Source of the DNA: Microbacteriaceae bacterium
GTDB lineage: Bacteria; Actinomycetota; Actinomycetes; Actinomycetales; Microbacteriaceae
NCBI GenBank assembly: GCA_025463545.1
Contig: JAODAR010000001.1
Span: 62,001-126,000, forward strand
Length of the DNA stretch: 64,000 nt
Direction: 5' to 3'
A program made the position numbers and the translations under genes. The notes under the pieces were generated by a model. The model saw nothing but the letters and a program-made list of their open reading frames with translations. It was not told the origin of the DNA and did not search any database. This document shows, one piece after another, positions 24,938 to 33,010 of the stretch. Each line of letters starts with the position of its first letter. Positions within the stretch are counted from its first letter, which is position 1.

Positions 24938-26580
24938 TGGCCTTCCGCCCGTCCAGAAAGCGGGTCGGCCGAGGCAGCCAGGACGTATTCGCGGTCGGCC
25001 AGCGCATCCACGAACTCACGGTCATGCGATACCGTGACGATGGCCGTGCCCTCATCCGCCACTTCGGCGAGCAGTGCCACGACCTCCTGCCACGTGCGGA
25101 AGTCCTGCCCGAAGGTGGGTTCGTCGAGCACCAGCAGCTGCGGCCGGCTGGCGAGCACCGTCGCGACGGACAGGCGTCGCTTCTCTCCGCCGGACAGCGT
25201 GAAAGGGTTCGCCCCGGCCAGATGGTGGAGTCGCAGTCGAGTGAGCAGCTCGTCCACACGCTGGTCGACTTCGTGATCTGGCAGCCCAAGAGCCCGCGGC
25301 CCGACGGCGAGTTCGGCGCGCACCGTGCCTGCCACGAACTGGTGCTCAGGGTCCTGGAACACCGTCCCAATCCGGCTGAGCAACTGCCGGGACGTCCAGG
25401 CGATCGGTTCGGACTGCGCTCCGGCCGCCAGCTCAGGGCCGGCCAGCACCCGCCCGGCCGCCGGCTTGAGCAGTCCGGCGATGGTCAGGGCGAGCGTCGA
25501 CTTCCCGGCCCCGTTCGGACCGGTCAGCGCGAGGATCTCGCCGGGGCGCACAGCGAGTTCGATGCCGTCGGCCACGAGGGCGCCGCGGATGCGCGCGACG
25601 GCGAGACGCTCGGTGCTGAGAAGCTCGGTTCCGAAGAGCTCGGTTCCGAAGAGCTCGGTGCTGAGAAGCTCGGTGCTGACTTGCCCGGCGCCGGACAGTG
25701 CCGTGCTCGGCAGTGCCATGCCGTCGGCATCCGCTGTCGACGCATCAATTCGTACGCGGCGGTGCCGGCCGTGCGCCACGCCGGGCACCCACACTCCGGC
25801 AGCGGCGAGCTGCGCGCCCTGCGCGGCGAGGACCTCGGCCGGCGTCCCGTCGGCCAGCACACCGTTGCCCGGATCGAGCACGATCACGCGATCCACCAGG
25901 TCCTGCCAGACCGACACCCGGTGTTCGATCACGATGAGGGTCGCACCCGTGTGCTCCAGCACCCGGGCGACGGATGCGCGCACCTCGCGGACGCCTTCCG
26001 GGTCGAGGTTCGCGGTCGGTTCGTCCAGCAGCACGAGTCCCGGTCGCATAGCCAGTACGCCGGCCAGCGCCAGGCGCTGCTTCTGGCCGCCCGAGAGTTC
26101 CGACGTCGGGTGCGTGAGGGGAAGTTCAAGACCGACCATGTCGAGGGCGTCGTCCACCCGGCGCCAGATCTCGTCGCGCGGCACGCCCAGATTCTCGCAG
26201 CCGAAGGCGACGTCATCGCCCACCCGGGCAAGGATCACCTGGGAGTCAGGGTCCTGGAGAACCAGCCCGGCCTGGCCGCGCGCCGTTCGCGGGTCGGCCC
26301 CGTTGACTGCGAGGCTGCCGCGTTCCTCGCCCTCATCCTCGCCGCCGAGAACGCCGGCGAGGGCATGGATGAGGGTGGACTTGCCGGCACCAGAGGCTCC
26401 GAGAAGGAGCACCCGCTCCCCCGGAGCGATGTGGAGGTCGAGGCCGTCGACGGCCCAGGAGGCCCGGCCGGCGTGACGCCAGCCCCACCCTGCGGCGTCC
26501 ACTGACGCCCCACCGACGCCGCCAGCCGGCGGGGCAGCCTGTGCTGGTGGGGTCGGCGCCGTGCGATTGAACCCGCTCAT
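24934..26580 (-). CDS. ecfA: Energy-coupling factor ATPase, two fused ABC domains
   Basis: 548 residues with two complete ABC modules on one chain. The first has Walker A GASGAGKST, signature LSGGQKQRLALAG and Walker B LVLLDEPTANLDPEG. The second has GPNGAGKSTLALT, LSGGEKRRLSVAT and LVLDEPTFGQD. The modules are joined by a linker at about residues 295-330 that contains 15-bp DNA repeats giving STELL/FGTEL pentads. The fused form replaces separate EcfA1/EcfA2, as in ykoD-type transporters. It lies between the S and T components of the same operon. Confidence 0.94.
   Translation of the reverse strand: MSGFNRTAPTPPAQAAPPAGGVGGASVDAAGWGWRHAGRASWAVDGLDLHIAPGERVLLLGASGAGKSTLIHALAGVLGGEDEGEERGSLAVNGADPRTARGQAGLVLQDPDSQVILARVGDDVAFGCENLGVPRDEIWRRVDDALDMVGLELPLTHPTSELSGGQKQRLALAGVLAMRPGLVLLDEPTANLDPEGVREVRASVARVLEHTGATLIVIEHRVSVWQDLVDRVIVLDPGNGVLADGTPAEVLAAQGAQLAAAGVWVPGVAHGRHRRVRIDASTADADGMALPSTALSGAGQVSTELLSTELFGTELFGTELLSTERLAVARIRGALVADGIELAVRPGEILALTGPNGAGKSTLALTIAGLLKPAAGRVLAGPELAAGAQSEPIAWTSRQLLSRIGTVFQDPEHQFVAGTVRAELAVGPRALGLPDHEVDQRVDELLTRLRLHHLAGANPFTLSGGEKRRLSVATVLASRPQLLVLDEPTFGQDFRTWQEVVALLAEVADEGTAIVTVSHDREFVDALADREYVLAASADPLSGRAEGQ
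25608..25680. repeat. 15-bp in-frame repeat in the EcfA inter-domain linker
   Basis: Five units of 15 bases (25608-25622, 25623-25637, 25638-25652, 25653-25667 and 25668-25680 truncated). Two variants alternate in the pattern A-B-B-A-A. On the minus strand they encode pentads of the type S-T-E-L-L and F-G-T-E-L between the two ATPase domains. Confidence 0.92.
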
Positions 26581-26591
26581 GCCGACGGCAC

Positions 26592-27230
26592 TCAGACCTT
26601 CGCGGAAACCGCTCGGCCTGCCGCAAACCGGCTGAGCGCTCCGGTACGGGCAAGGCCACGCATGGCGAGCCAGGACAGCAGCCCGGCCAACAGGATCCCG
26701 GACACGATCGCAGAGATCACGTAGGTGGTGGCAAATCCGGTGGCCGAACCCGGGTACCAGAGGATCAGGTCATTGATGGCCAGCGCGAGCCCCGCCACCG
26801 CTCCGGCGGCCAGGGCGACGACCAGGCGGTAGTTGCGGTAGAGGAACACGGCGAAGACGATTTCTGCGCCGAGGCCCTGCACCACGCCGGAGACCAGGGT
26901 CAGCGCCGCCCACTGGTTGCCGATCAGGGTGGAGATCACCGCGGCGAGGAGCTCCGTGTAGATGGCGGCTCCGGGCTTGCGGATGATCAGGCCGCCCAGC
27001 ACGCCGGCGAACAGCCAGCCGCCCCCGAGGAGAGCCTGCAGACCGGGAAGAACCGGGGACAGCACGGCGCTGAGCGGGTTGGATGCCTGGTTCCAGACCA
27101 CGAAGACGAGGCCGCTGGCGACGCCGATGACGCTGGCGATGACGATGTCGACCACCCGCCAGCGAGAGGTGCGCCTGGTGAGACCGGTCGGCGCCGCGGT
27201 GTCCGCCGGACGTGAGATTGTGCTGTGCAT
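26592..27230 (-). CDS. ykoE: ECF transporter substrate-binding protein, YkoE type (thiamine or HMP)
   Basis: Membrane S component of 212 residues with about six hydrophobic segments, starting VVDIVIASVIGVASGLVFVVWN. SGVVQGLGAEIVFAVFLYRNYR and NDLILWYPGSATGFATTYVI are the conserved YkoE features. The longer open frame begins at 27518, but it would run through the TPP riboswitch, so ATG 27230 with AAGGG upstream is chosen. YkoE is associated with uptake of thiamine or its hydroxymethylpyrimidine moiety; the riboswitch in front agrees with this. Confidence 0.92.
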   Translation of the reverse strand: MHSTISRPADTAAPTGLTRRTSRWRVVDIVIASVIGVASGLVFVVWNQASNPLSAVLSPVLPGLQALLGGGWLFAGVLGGLIIRKPGAAIYTELLAAVISTLIGNQWAALTLVSGVVQGLGAEIVFAVFLYRNYRLVVALAAGAVAGLALAINDLILWYPGSATGFATTYVISAIVSGILLAGLLSWLAMRGLARTGALSRFAAGRAVSAKV

Positions 27231-27274
27231 GTCGTGCCCTTTCGATTGAAATGGGGCACGGGTACGAGATGATC

Positions 27275-27367
27275 TGCCTCCCTGCGCTGGCATGATCCAG
27301 ATCAGGTTCGACGGTCGAAGCTTGAGAAGCTTCCTCTCAGCCCGGCTCACCGGACTCCCGTGTTCCC
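27275..27367 (-). promoter_or_regulatory. TPP (THI-box) riboswitch
   Basis: Minus-strand leader between 27367 and 27275 with the thiamine-pyrophosphate aptamer core. CCGGGCTGAGAGG (the CUGAGA element) is followed by a variable hairpin with AAGCTTCTCAAGCTT, then GAACCTGATCTGGATCATGC and CAGCGCAGGGAGG. These are the most conserved segments of the THI box. It ends about 45 bases before the ATG of the YkoE gene. It should switch off the transporter operon when TPP is abundant. Confidence 0.95.
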
Positions 27368-27404
27368 TTCGAGTATACCGCCGCGACACACCTAGACTCG
27401 AACG

Positions 27405-27596
27405 GTGAGCATCGCCGTCCTGCTGGTTCTCGCGGCGCTCCTGCTGGTGCTGCTGCGCCGGTTCATCCTCCGCCGACGACGGATGCAACAAGGCCTGCCG
27501 GTGGGCGGCCCCTGGCACTTCCCGCGCTGGGTACGCGAAGTGCGCGTTCCCTGGCGTCGGCTCTGGCGGCGAGTGCGGCGGCGCCCGCAGGCTTGA
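27405..27596 (+). CDS. Small single-pass membrane protein, hypothetical
   Basis: 63 residues from a GTG start: a strongly hydrophobic helix (VLLVLAALLLVLL, about residues 4-18) followed by an Arg/Trp-rich tail (RRFILRRRRM, FPRWVREVRVPWRRLWRRVRRR). It is divergent from the riboswitch operon. It could be a real small membrane protein or chance; composition agrees with coding, but no family is known to me. Confidence 0.45.
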   Translation: MSIAVLLVLAALLLVLLRRFILRRRRMQQGLPVGGPWHFPRWVREVRVPWRRLWRRVRRRPQA

Positions 27597-27620
27597 CCAG
27601 CGCTTCAGTACTTCGTCGTC

Positions 27621-27980
27621 TCAGCGCTTCAGCGCCTTGATGATTCGGGACAGCGCCTTCCCCGCTACCCAGACGAACGGTATACCGACGGCCAGCAACG
27701 CGATGACGTTGGGATCGAAACGTGCCGTGTCGCCTGACTTGACGTACGCACCGATCGGGATCGACATTCCCCCGCCGCCCCCGCCAGCCATTCCGCCTTG
27801 TTTGTCGTTCTCGTCAGCGTTTCCTTCACCGCCCGTGTCTTCACCGCCGCCGCCGAATCCGTACTGCACCAGCGCAACGGGGACGATGGTGACTCCGTCG
27901 ATCTCCACCGGCTCGCCGTACGCGGACTTGACGCCGAACGACCGGGTGATTTCTGCGAGTTTCACTGCGAGGTTTGCCAT
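27621..27980 (-). CDS. GerW/YtfJ-family protein
   Basis: 119 residues. The N-terminal fold TRSFGVKSAYGEPVEIDGVTIVPVALVQYGFGGG is the GerW (YtfJ) sporulation-protein domain. A Gly/Asp/Glu-rich segment and a Gly run follow, then IGAYVKSGDTARFDPNV and a terminal hydrophobic helix (VIALLAVGIPFVWVAGKAL). Non-sporulating actinobacteria carry this family with unknown role. It stands alone downstream of dinB on the same strand, with no signal peptide. Confidence 0.85.
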   Translation of the reverse strand: MANLAVKLAEITRSFGVKSAYGEPVEIDGVTIVPVALVQYGFGGGGEDTGGEGNADENDKQGGMAGGGGGGMSIPIGAYVKSGDTARFDPNVIALLAVGIPFVWVAGKALSRIIKALKR

Positions 27981-28027
27981 GACGCACAGGCTACTCGCCC
28001 ACCGCGTCCAGGGCTAACAGTTCGGAG

Positions 28028-29287
28028 CTACGTTACGTCGGGACCGGTGGCCTCGCCGAGCTTCGGGCGCGGCTTGCCGGTGCGGAGCAGTGAGGCCGGC
28101 CCGACGACTCCGCGGCCGAACCTGGCGGCGACCTCGTCCACCGCGAGTTCGGCTTCCCGCCAGTCGTCGTCCGGGTCCCACAGTCCAATCCCGAGCCCGT
28201 CGCCATCGCCGAGCTGCTCCATCCGCACGCCGATCAGCCGCACCCGGATGCCGGAGGCAGCCAGGGTTTCGAAGCTGGTCACGGCTTCGTCGTAGATGCG
28301 GCGCCCCACATTTGTCGGCTCGGGCAGGGTGCGCGAGCGGGTAACCGTGCTGAAGTCGGCATAGCGCAGCTTCAGCACGACGGTGCGGCCCATCGTGCCG
28401 CTTCCGCGGAGACGCGCGCCGACCTGATCCGACAGCCGGAGGATCTCGCTGCGCAACCGGGCGGCATCCGTCACGTCGTGTTCGAAAGTGACCTCGTGGC
28501 CCACGCTTTTCTCCTCGCGCTCGAGGGTGACCGAACGCGGATCCCTCCCCCAGGCCAGTTCAAACAGCTTGCGGGAGGTGGCATCCCCGAGCGCACGCTG
28601 CAGCACGGGAATCGGAGTGTTCGCGATGTCGCCGATCGTACGGAGCCCCAGCCTGGCCAATGACTCGTCCGTCGTCTTGCCGACGCCCCAGAGTCCTGAC
28701 ACCGGCAAGGGGTGCAGGAAGTCGATGGTCCCGTCGGCCGGGACGACCAGAAGCCCATTCGGTTTCGCCCGGCTGGAGGCGACTTTCGCCACGAACTTCG
28801 TCGATGCGGCGCCCACCGAGCAGGTGAGGCCGGTCTCCTCCTCCACCCGGCGCCGGATGAGCGCACCGATCACGGCAGGCGACCCGTGCACACGCCGCGC
28901 GCCGGCGACGTCGAGGAACGCCTCGTCGATGCTGAGCGGTTCCACCAGCGGGGTCATGTCGTTGAAGATGCCCATCACCTGGCGGGAGTATGCGGTGTAG
29001 CGGTCGTAGTGCGGTTCGAGCACGACAGCGTCGGGGCAGCGGCGCAGCGCAATGGACATCGGCATGGCGGAGTTCACGCCGTAACGACGGGCCACGTAGT
29101 TGGCGGCGGTCACCACCGACCGACCGGAGCGGTGCCCCACGACCACCGGCCGGTGCCGGAGTTCGGGGTGGTCGAGCAGCTCGACCGACGCGAAGAATGC
29201 GTCCATGTCGATATGGAGGATGGTGGCTGTGCTGTCGTCGACCTCGCTGGTCGACACCTGCCTGCCCCGGCCGTCCTGTTTGCTCAT
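28028..29287 (-). CDS. dinB: DNA polymerase IV (Y family)
   Basis: Error-prone translesion polymerase of 419 residues. The catalytic palm has ILHIDMDAFFASVE with the first Asp, and LSIDEAFLDVAG with the SIDEAFLD motif. The YVARRYGVNSAMPM and KFVAKVASSRAKPNGL segments are typical. The little-finger domain has the GSGTMGRTVVLKLRYADFSTVTRSRT strand set. The open frame reaches 29320, but ATG 29287 (MSKQDG) is chosen because it overlaps the upstream stop as ATGA. It lacks an obvious beta-clamp pentapeptide at the very end (PKLGEATGPDVT). Confidence 0.95.
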   Translation of the reverse strand: MSKQDGRGRQVSTSEVDDSTATILHIDMDAFFASVELLDHPELRHRPVVVGHRSGRSVVTAANYVARRYGVNSAMPMSIALRRCPDAVVLEPHYDRYTAYSRQVMGIFNDMTPLVEPLSIDEAFLDVAGARRVHGSPAVIGALIRRRVEEETGLTCSVGAASTKFVAKVASSRAKPNGLLVVPADGTIDFLHPLPVSGLWGVGKTTDESLARLGLRTIGDIANTPIPVLQRALGDATSRKLFELAWGRDPRSVTLEREEKSVGHEVTFEHDVTDAARLRSEILRLSDQVGARLRGSGTMGRTVVLKLRYADFSTVTRSRTLPEPTNVGRRIYDEAVTSFETLAASGIRVRLIGVRMEQLGDGDGLGIGLWDPDDDWREAELAVDEVAARFGRGVVGPASLLRTGKPRPKLGEATGPDVT

Positions 29288-29739
29288 GGCGTGACCCGGG
29301 GCGAGATCGGGCGCTCCCACGCCGCGATCGGGCCGTCCACGACGGTGAACAGCGGATGCGCGTCAGGCCAGGAAACGGCAGCCCACTTCTCTGCGACCTC
29401 AGGACTCCGCATGGCCAGCTTGCCGCCGAGGTGTGCCCATTCGTATTCCAGCTGGCCACGACCGAGCGGGATCGGCTGCACGTGGGCCAGGGTGTCCCCG
29501 ACGATTTTGTCGCGGCTGAAGGTGTAGCCGCGCGCGTCGGCTTCGGCCAGATAGGCGGCGAGGAAGTGAGCCATGGCATCCAGTGGCTGCGCGTGTTCCG
29601 TGAACCGGACCAGTTGCGGGTGCTTGCTGTAGCCGCGACCGGGCGCCACCAGCACCGACTGGGCCAGCAGAGCCTCCCGCCAACCGGCGATGAGCGCCTG
29701 CCGGTCCAGATAGCGCGGGTGAATCGACCACAGTCTCAT
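29284..29739 (-). CDS. Pyr_excise family protein (predicted pyrimidine-dimer glycosylase)
   Basis: 151 residues of the family related by sequence to T4 endonuclease V. The start MRLWSIHPRYLDRQALIAGW, followed by REALLAQSVL and GYSKHPQLVRF, is the conserved region. The T4 enzyme uses its N-terminal Thr2 amino group; here residue 2 is Arg, so the glycosylase reaction is not assured. It is co-transcribed with dinB through an ATGA overlap, which supports a role in damage repair or tolerance. Confidence 0.82.
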   Translation of the reverse strand: MRLWSIHPRYLDRQALIAGWREALLAQSVLVAPGRGYSKHPQLVRFTEHAQPLDAMAHFLAAYLAEADARGYTFSRDKIVGDTLAHVQPIPLGRGQLEYEWAHLGGKLAMRSPEVAEKWAAVSWPDAHPLFTVVDGPIAAWERPISPRVTP

Positions 29740-29763
29740 CCCATTAGCCTAAGTTGGATTGCG

Positions 29764-30087
29764 ATGCACATTCACGGCAACACCATCGACGACCAGGCGC
29801 GTTGCGTGCATTACGGCGGCGCGACCGATGTCATCGCCATCAAGTTCGTCTGCTGCGGGCGCTACTACCCCTGTTACCAGTGTCATGCCGAGACCGAGGC
29901 ACACCCCGCAGAGCAGTGGCCGGAGAACCGATGGTCGGAGAAGGCCGTGCTGTGCGGTGTCTGCGGGCACCAGCTGACCGTGACCGAGTACCGTGCGGCC
30001 GGCAGCTGCCCGGCCTGCGGCGCCGGGTTCAACCCGGGCTGCGCACTGCACGCGCACCTGTACTTCCAGGTACCGGGCAGCGCCTAG
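29764..30087 (+). CDS. CHY-type zinc finger protein
   Basis: 107 residues. Cys and His residues are spaced as in the CHY zinc finger: CVHYGGATDVIAIKFVCCGRYYPCYQCH, then CGVCGHQLT and CPACGAGFNPGCALH. The bacterial stand-alone proteins are of unknown function; the eukaryotic domain occurs in ubiquitin ligases such as Pirh2. ATG 29764 is chosen. The gene is monocistronic, and its stop overlaps the end of the convergent VIT-family gene by four bases. Confidence 0.88.
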   Translation: MHIHGNTIDDQARCVHYGGATDVIAIKFVCCGRYYPCYQCHAETEAHPAEQWPENRWSEKAVLCGVCGHQLTVTEYRAAGSCPACGAGFNPGCALHAHLYFQVPGSA

Positions 30088-31199
30088 CCGCCAGTGGTGT
30101 TGAACAGCAGCCCGAGCAGGTACGTGACGGCGGCGGCACCGAATCCGATCAGCAGTTGCCGCAGTGCGCGCCGCAGCGGCGGGGCACCCGAGAGGAGCCC
30201 GACGACGGCTCCGGTGGCCAGGAGCGCAACGCCCACGAGCACAGCGGCCACGATGATCGCTGGAATCCCGGTGAGGCCGAACAGGTAGGGCAGCACGGGC
30301 AGCAGCGCGCCGGACGCGAAGAAGCAAAAGCTCGAGATGGCAGCGCTCATGCCGGTGCCGACAGCCTCGTGCTCGTCGACAATCTCGCCGGCGGGCTCGC
30401 CGGCACTGTCTTCGACGACCTTCAGGGACCCGGTCACCAGGGCCAGGGTGCGAAGAGCCTCAGTGGCGCGAGCATCGGCGTCTTCGGGGCTCATTCCGCG
30501 CGCCCGGTAGACCAGGGACAGTTCGTTCGCAGCGAGATCGAGATGCTGCAGGACACTGTGGGCGCCCGGGTTCGGCGAGGACGCCTCCAGGAGCTCGCGC
30601 TGGGAGCGTACCGACACGTATTCGCCGGCCCCCATCGACAGGGCCCCGGCGAGCAGCCCGGCGATGCCGGTGAACAGGATCGTCGCGGCCGAAACACCGG
30701 TCGCGCCGATACCCAGCACCAGCGCGAGGTTGCTCACGAGTCCATCGTTGATGCCGAACACCGCCGCCCGGAAGGTGCCGGAAAGGCGCTGGCGGCCGCG
30801 GGCGGCAAGCCCCCGCACGACTTCCTCGTGGATCCGCTCGTCGGCGGCCATGGCATCCGTCGCATCGTCGTCAAGGTCGTACGGCGACCGCGCTTCAGCC
30901 CGCTGGGCGAGCGCCAGCACGAACACCGACCCGAAGCGGCGGGCCAGTAGACCGAGGAAGCGGGTGCGGAAGGCCCCGCGCCGCGGGGCTCCGACCTGAT
31001 CTCCGAGGAGCTCGCGCCAGTGCGCCTCATGGCGCCCTTCGGCGTCGGCGAGTGCGAGCAGGATCTCACGTTCCTCACCGGTTCGCCGTCCGGCGAGGTC
31101 ACGGTACACCGCCGCCTCAGCTTGTTCATCGGCGAGATACTGCCGCCAGCGACGCACTTCTACGGTTGTCGGGACCCGGTCGGTGTTCACGGAATTCAT
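30084..31199 (-). CDS. Ferritin-like domain/VIT family membrane iron transporter (MbfA-like)
   Basis: 371 residues. The N-terminal cytoplasmic domain (about 10-150) is ferritin/rubrerythrin-like, with Glu-rich helices and E-x-x-H type ligands (DEQAEAAVYRDLAG, LADAEGRHEAHW, DERIHEEVVRGL). The C-terminal half has the VIT1/CCC1 membrane core (FGINDGLVSNLALVLGI, FTGIAGLLAGALSMGAGEYV) with about five helices. This fusion matches MbfA-type iron exporters of proteobacteria. ATG 31199 overlaps the stop of the 101-aa gene as ATGA, and a GTG 12 bases further in is an alternative with better ribosome-site spacing. Confidence 0.9.
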   Translation of the reverse strand: MNSVNTDRVPTTVEVRRWRQYLADEQAEAAVYRDLAGRRTGEEREILLALADAEGRHEAHWRELLGDQVGAPRRGAFRTRFLGLLARRFGSVFVLALAQRAEARSPYDLDDDATDAMAADERIHEEVVRGLAARGRQRLSGTFRAAVFGINDGLVSNLALVLGIGATGVSAATILFTGIAGLLAGALSMGAGEYVSVRSQRELLEASSPNPGAHSVLQHLDLAANELSLVYRARGMSPEDADARATEALRTLALVTGSLKVVEDSAGEPAGEIVDEHEAVGTGMSAAISSFCFFASGALLPVLPYLFGLTGIPAIIVAAVLVGVALLATGAVVGLLSGAPPLRRALRQLLIGFGAAAVTYLLGLLFNTTGG

Positions 31200-31501
31200 G
31201 CCCTCGGTGCCGCCTCGAGGTAGCTCTGGGAAACCCGGGCCGACTCGTGCGGACCGGACCCGTCGAGCCCCCAGAATGGTTCGTCGAACTGCACCTCCCA
31301 CACCGCTTCCCGGTTCGTGGACGGCGCGTAGAACAAGGACCCGGCCGCCTCACCGGGTGCCACGATCACACCAATCGGGTCGGCCACGGTGGATTCCTGG
31401 TTGGAGCTCCGATCGAGCCGCACGATCACCTGCACGCCGATGCCGAAGCTCGCCGCGTCTGGCCGGCCGGCATCCGTCGTCTCTCGTCGTCTCCAGATCA
31501 C
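31196..31501 (-). CDS. Conserved hypothetical protein downstream of gatB
   Basis: 101 residues from a GTG start. Beta-rich sequence (FGIGVQVIVRLDRSS, SLFYAPSTNREAVWEVQFDEPFWGLDG). No signal peptide, membrane helix or recognised domain. It begins three bases after the gatB stop and overlaps the VIT gene start by four bases, so it belongs to the gatCAB transcript. Confidence 0.75.
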   Translation of the reverse strand: MIWRRRETTDAGRPDAASFGIGVQVIVRLDRSSNQESTVADPIGVIVAPGEAAGSLFYAPSTNREAVWEVQFDEPFWGLDGSGPHESARVSQSYLEAAPRA

Positions 31502-31504
31502 GAG

Positions 31505-33010
31505 CTACTCCGCTGACCCGGCTCGCTCGAGAACGAGCTCGCGCACCCGGGCGGCGTCCGCCTGGCCGCGCATCGCCTTCATAACAGCGCCGATGACAGC
31601 GCCGGCTGCCTGGACCTTGCCGTCGCGGATTTTGGCGAGCACGTCGGGCTGGGCGGCGAGGGCCTCGTCAATGGCGGCGACCAGCATGCCGTCATCGGAG
31701 ACGACTGCGAGTCCGCGCTTCTCGACGACCTCGGTCGGTGTTCCCTCGCCGTTGATGACGCCCTCGAGCACCTGCCGGGCCAGCCGGTCGGTGAGGGTGC
31801 CCGCGTCGACCAGTTCGATCAGGGCCGCGACCTGCAGCGGCGCGATGAGGGAGTCGGAGGGAACGCCCTGGGCGTTGGCCAGCCGCGCAATCTCGCCGGT
31901 CCACCACTTGCGTGCGGACTGCGGCGACGCGCCGCCGGCCACGGTTGCCTCAACCGCGTCGAGGAGGTCGGAGTTGACCACGTCCTGGAACTCCAGGTTG
32001 GCGAATCCCCAGTCGGCCTGCAACCGCTTCCGGCGCGCCGCGGGCGGCTCCGGCAGCGTGGCCCGGAGTTCCTCGACCCACTCGCGCGACGGCGCCATCG
32101 GAACCAGGTCTGGCTCCGGGAAGTACCGGTAGTCGTCCGCGTCGGACTTGGGTCGACCGGCCGAGGTGGTTCCGGTGTCTTCGTGCCAGTGCCGGGTTTC
32201 CTGCGTGATCGTGCCACCGGCGGCCAGCAGTGCGGCCTGGCGCTGGATCTCGTACCGCACGGCACGTTCGACCGAGCGCAGCGAGTTGACGTTCTTGGTC
32301 TCGGTGCGGGTGCCGAGCACGTTCGAGCCGCGCGGTCGAAGCGACACGTTCGCGTCACAGCGCACGTTGCCTTCTTCCATCCGCGCGTTGGAGACGCCGA
32401 GCGCCTTCACGATCTCGCGCACCGCGGCGACGTAGGTCTTGGCGATCTCGGGCGAATCGGCTTCGCCCCCTTCGATCATCCGGGTGACGATCTCCACCAG
32501 CGGCACCCCGCCGCGGTTGTAGTCCACCAGCGAATATTCGGCGCCCTGGATGCGGCCGGTCGCTCCACCCTTGTGGGTGAGCTTGCCGGCGTCGTCTTCC
32601 ATGTGCGCGCGTTCGATCTGCACGGTGACCTGACGGCCGCTGGCCAGTTCGATGGTGAGTTCGCCGTCGAAGGCGATGGGCTCGTCGTACTGCGAGGTCT
32701 GGAAGTTCTTCGCGGTGTCGGGGTAGAAGTAATTCTTGCGAGCGAACCGCGAGTACTCGGCGATCTCGCAGCCGAGGGCAAGCCCCAAGCGGATGCTGGA
32801 CTCGATCGCCTTCTCGTTCACCTGCGGCAGTCCACCGGGAAGTCCGAGGCAGGTGGGGCACGTGTTGGTGTTCGCGCCTTGGCCGAATTCGTTGGCGCAC
32901 CCGCAGAACATCTTGGTCTTGGTGTTCAGTTCGACATGCACTTCGAAGCCGAGTACCGGCTCGTACAGCTCCAGCGCTTTGTCGTAGTCCATCAGGCTCA
33001 CTTTCGCCAT
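31505..33010 (-). CDS. gatB: Asp-tRNA(Asn)/Glu-tRNA(Gln) amidotransferase subunit B
   Basis: Subunit that binds the mischarged tRNA and activates its acid side chain with ATP. The 501 residues have the kinase-like core starting [18 protein letters not shown], with zinc-type cysteines in CGCANEFG and [28 protein letters not shown] and the C-terminal YqeY-like helical domain follow. ATG 33010 ([10 protein letters not shown]) overlaps the gatA stop as ATGA. It provides Gln-tRNA or Asn-tRNA without a dedicated synthetase. Confidence 0.97.
   Translation of the reverse strand: MAKVSLMDYDKALELYEPVLGFEVHVELNTKTKMFCGCANEFGQGANTNTCPTCLGLPGGLPQVNEKAIESSIRLGLALGCEIAEYSRFARKNYFYPDTAKNFQTSQYDEPIAFDGELTIELASGRQVTVQIERAHMEDDAGKLTHKGGATGRIQGAEYSLVDYNRGGVPLVEIVTRMIEGGEADSPEIAKTYVAAVREIVKALGVSNARMEEGNVRCDANVSLRPRGSNVLGTRTETKNVNSLRSVERAVRYEIQRQAALLAAGGTITQETRHWHEDTGTTSAGRPKSDADDYRYFPEPDLVPMAPSREWVEELRATLPEPPAARRKRLQADWGFANLEFQDVVNSDLLDAVEATVAGGASPQSARKWWTGEIARLANAQGVPSDSLIAPLQVAALIELVDAGTLTDRLARQVLEGVINGEGTPTEVVEKRGLAVVSDDGMLVAAIDEALAAQPDVLAKIRDGKVQAAGAVIGAVMKAMRGQADAARVRELVLERAGSAE

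Noticed and set aside
26592..27518. Longer YkoE-like protein starting at 27518
   Set aside because: It would be translated through the TPP riboswitch; the ATG at 27230 fits the family length.
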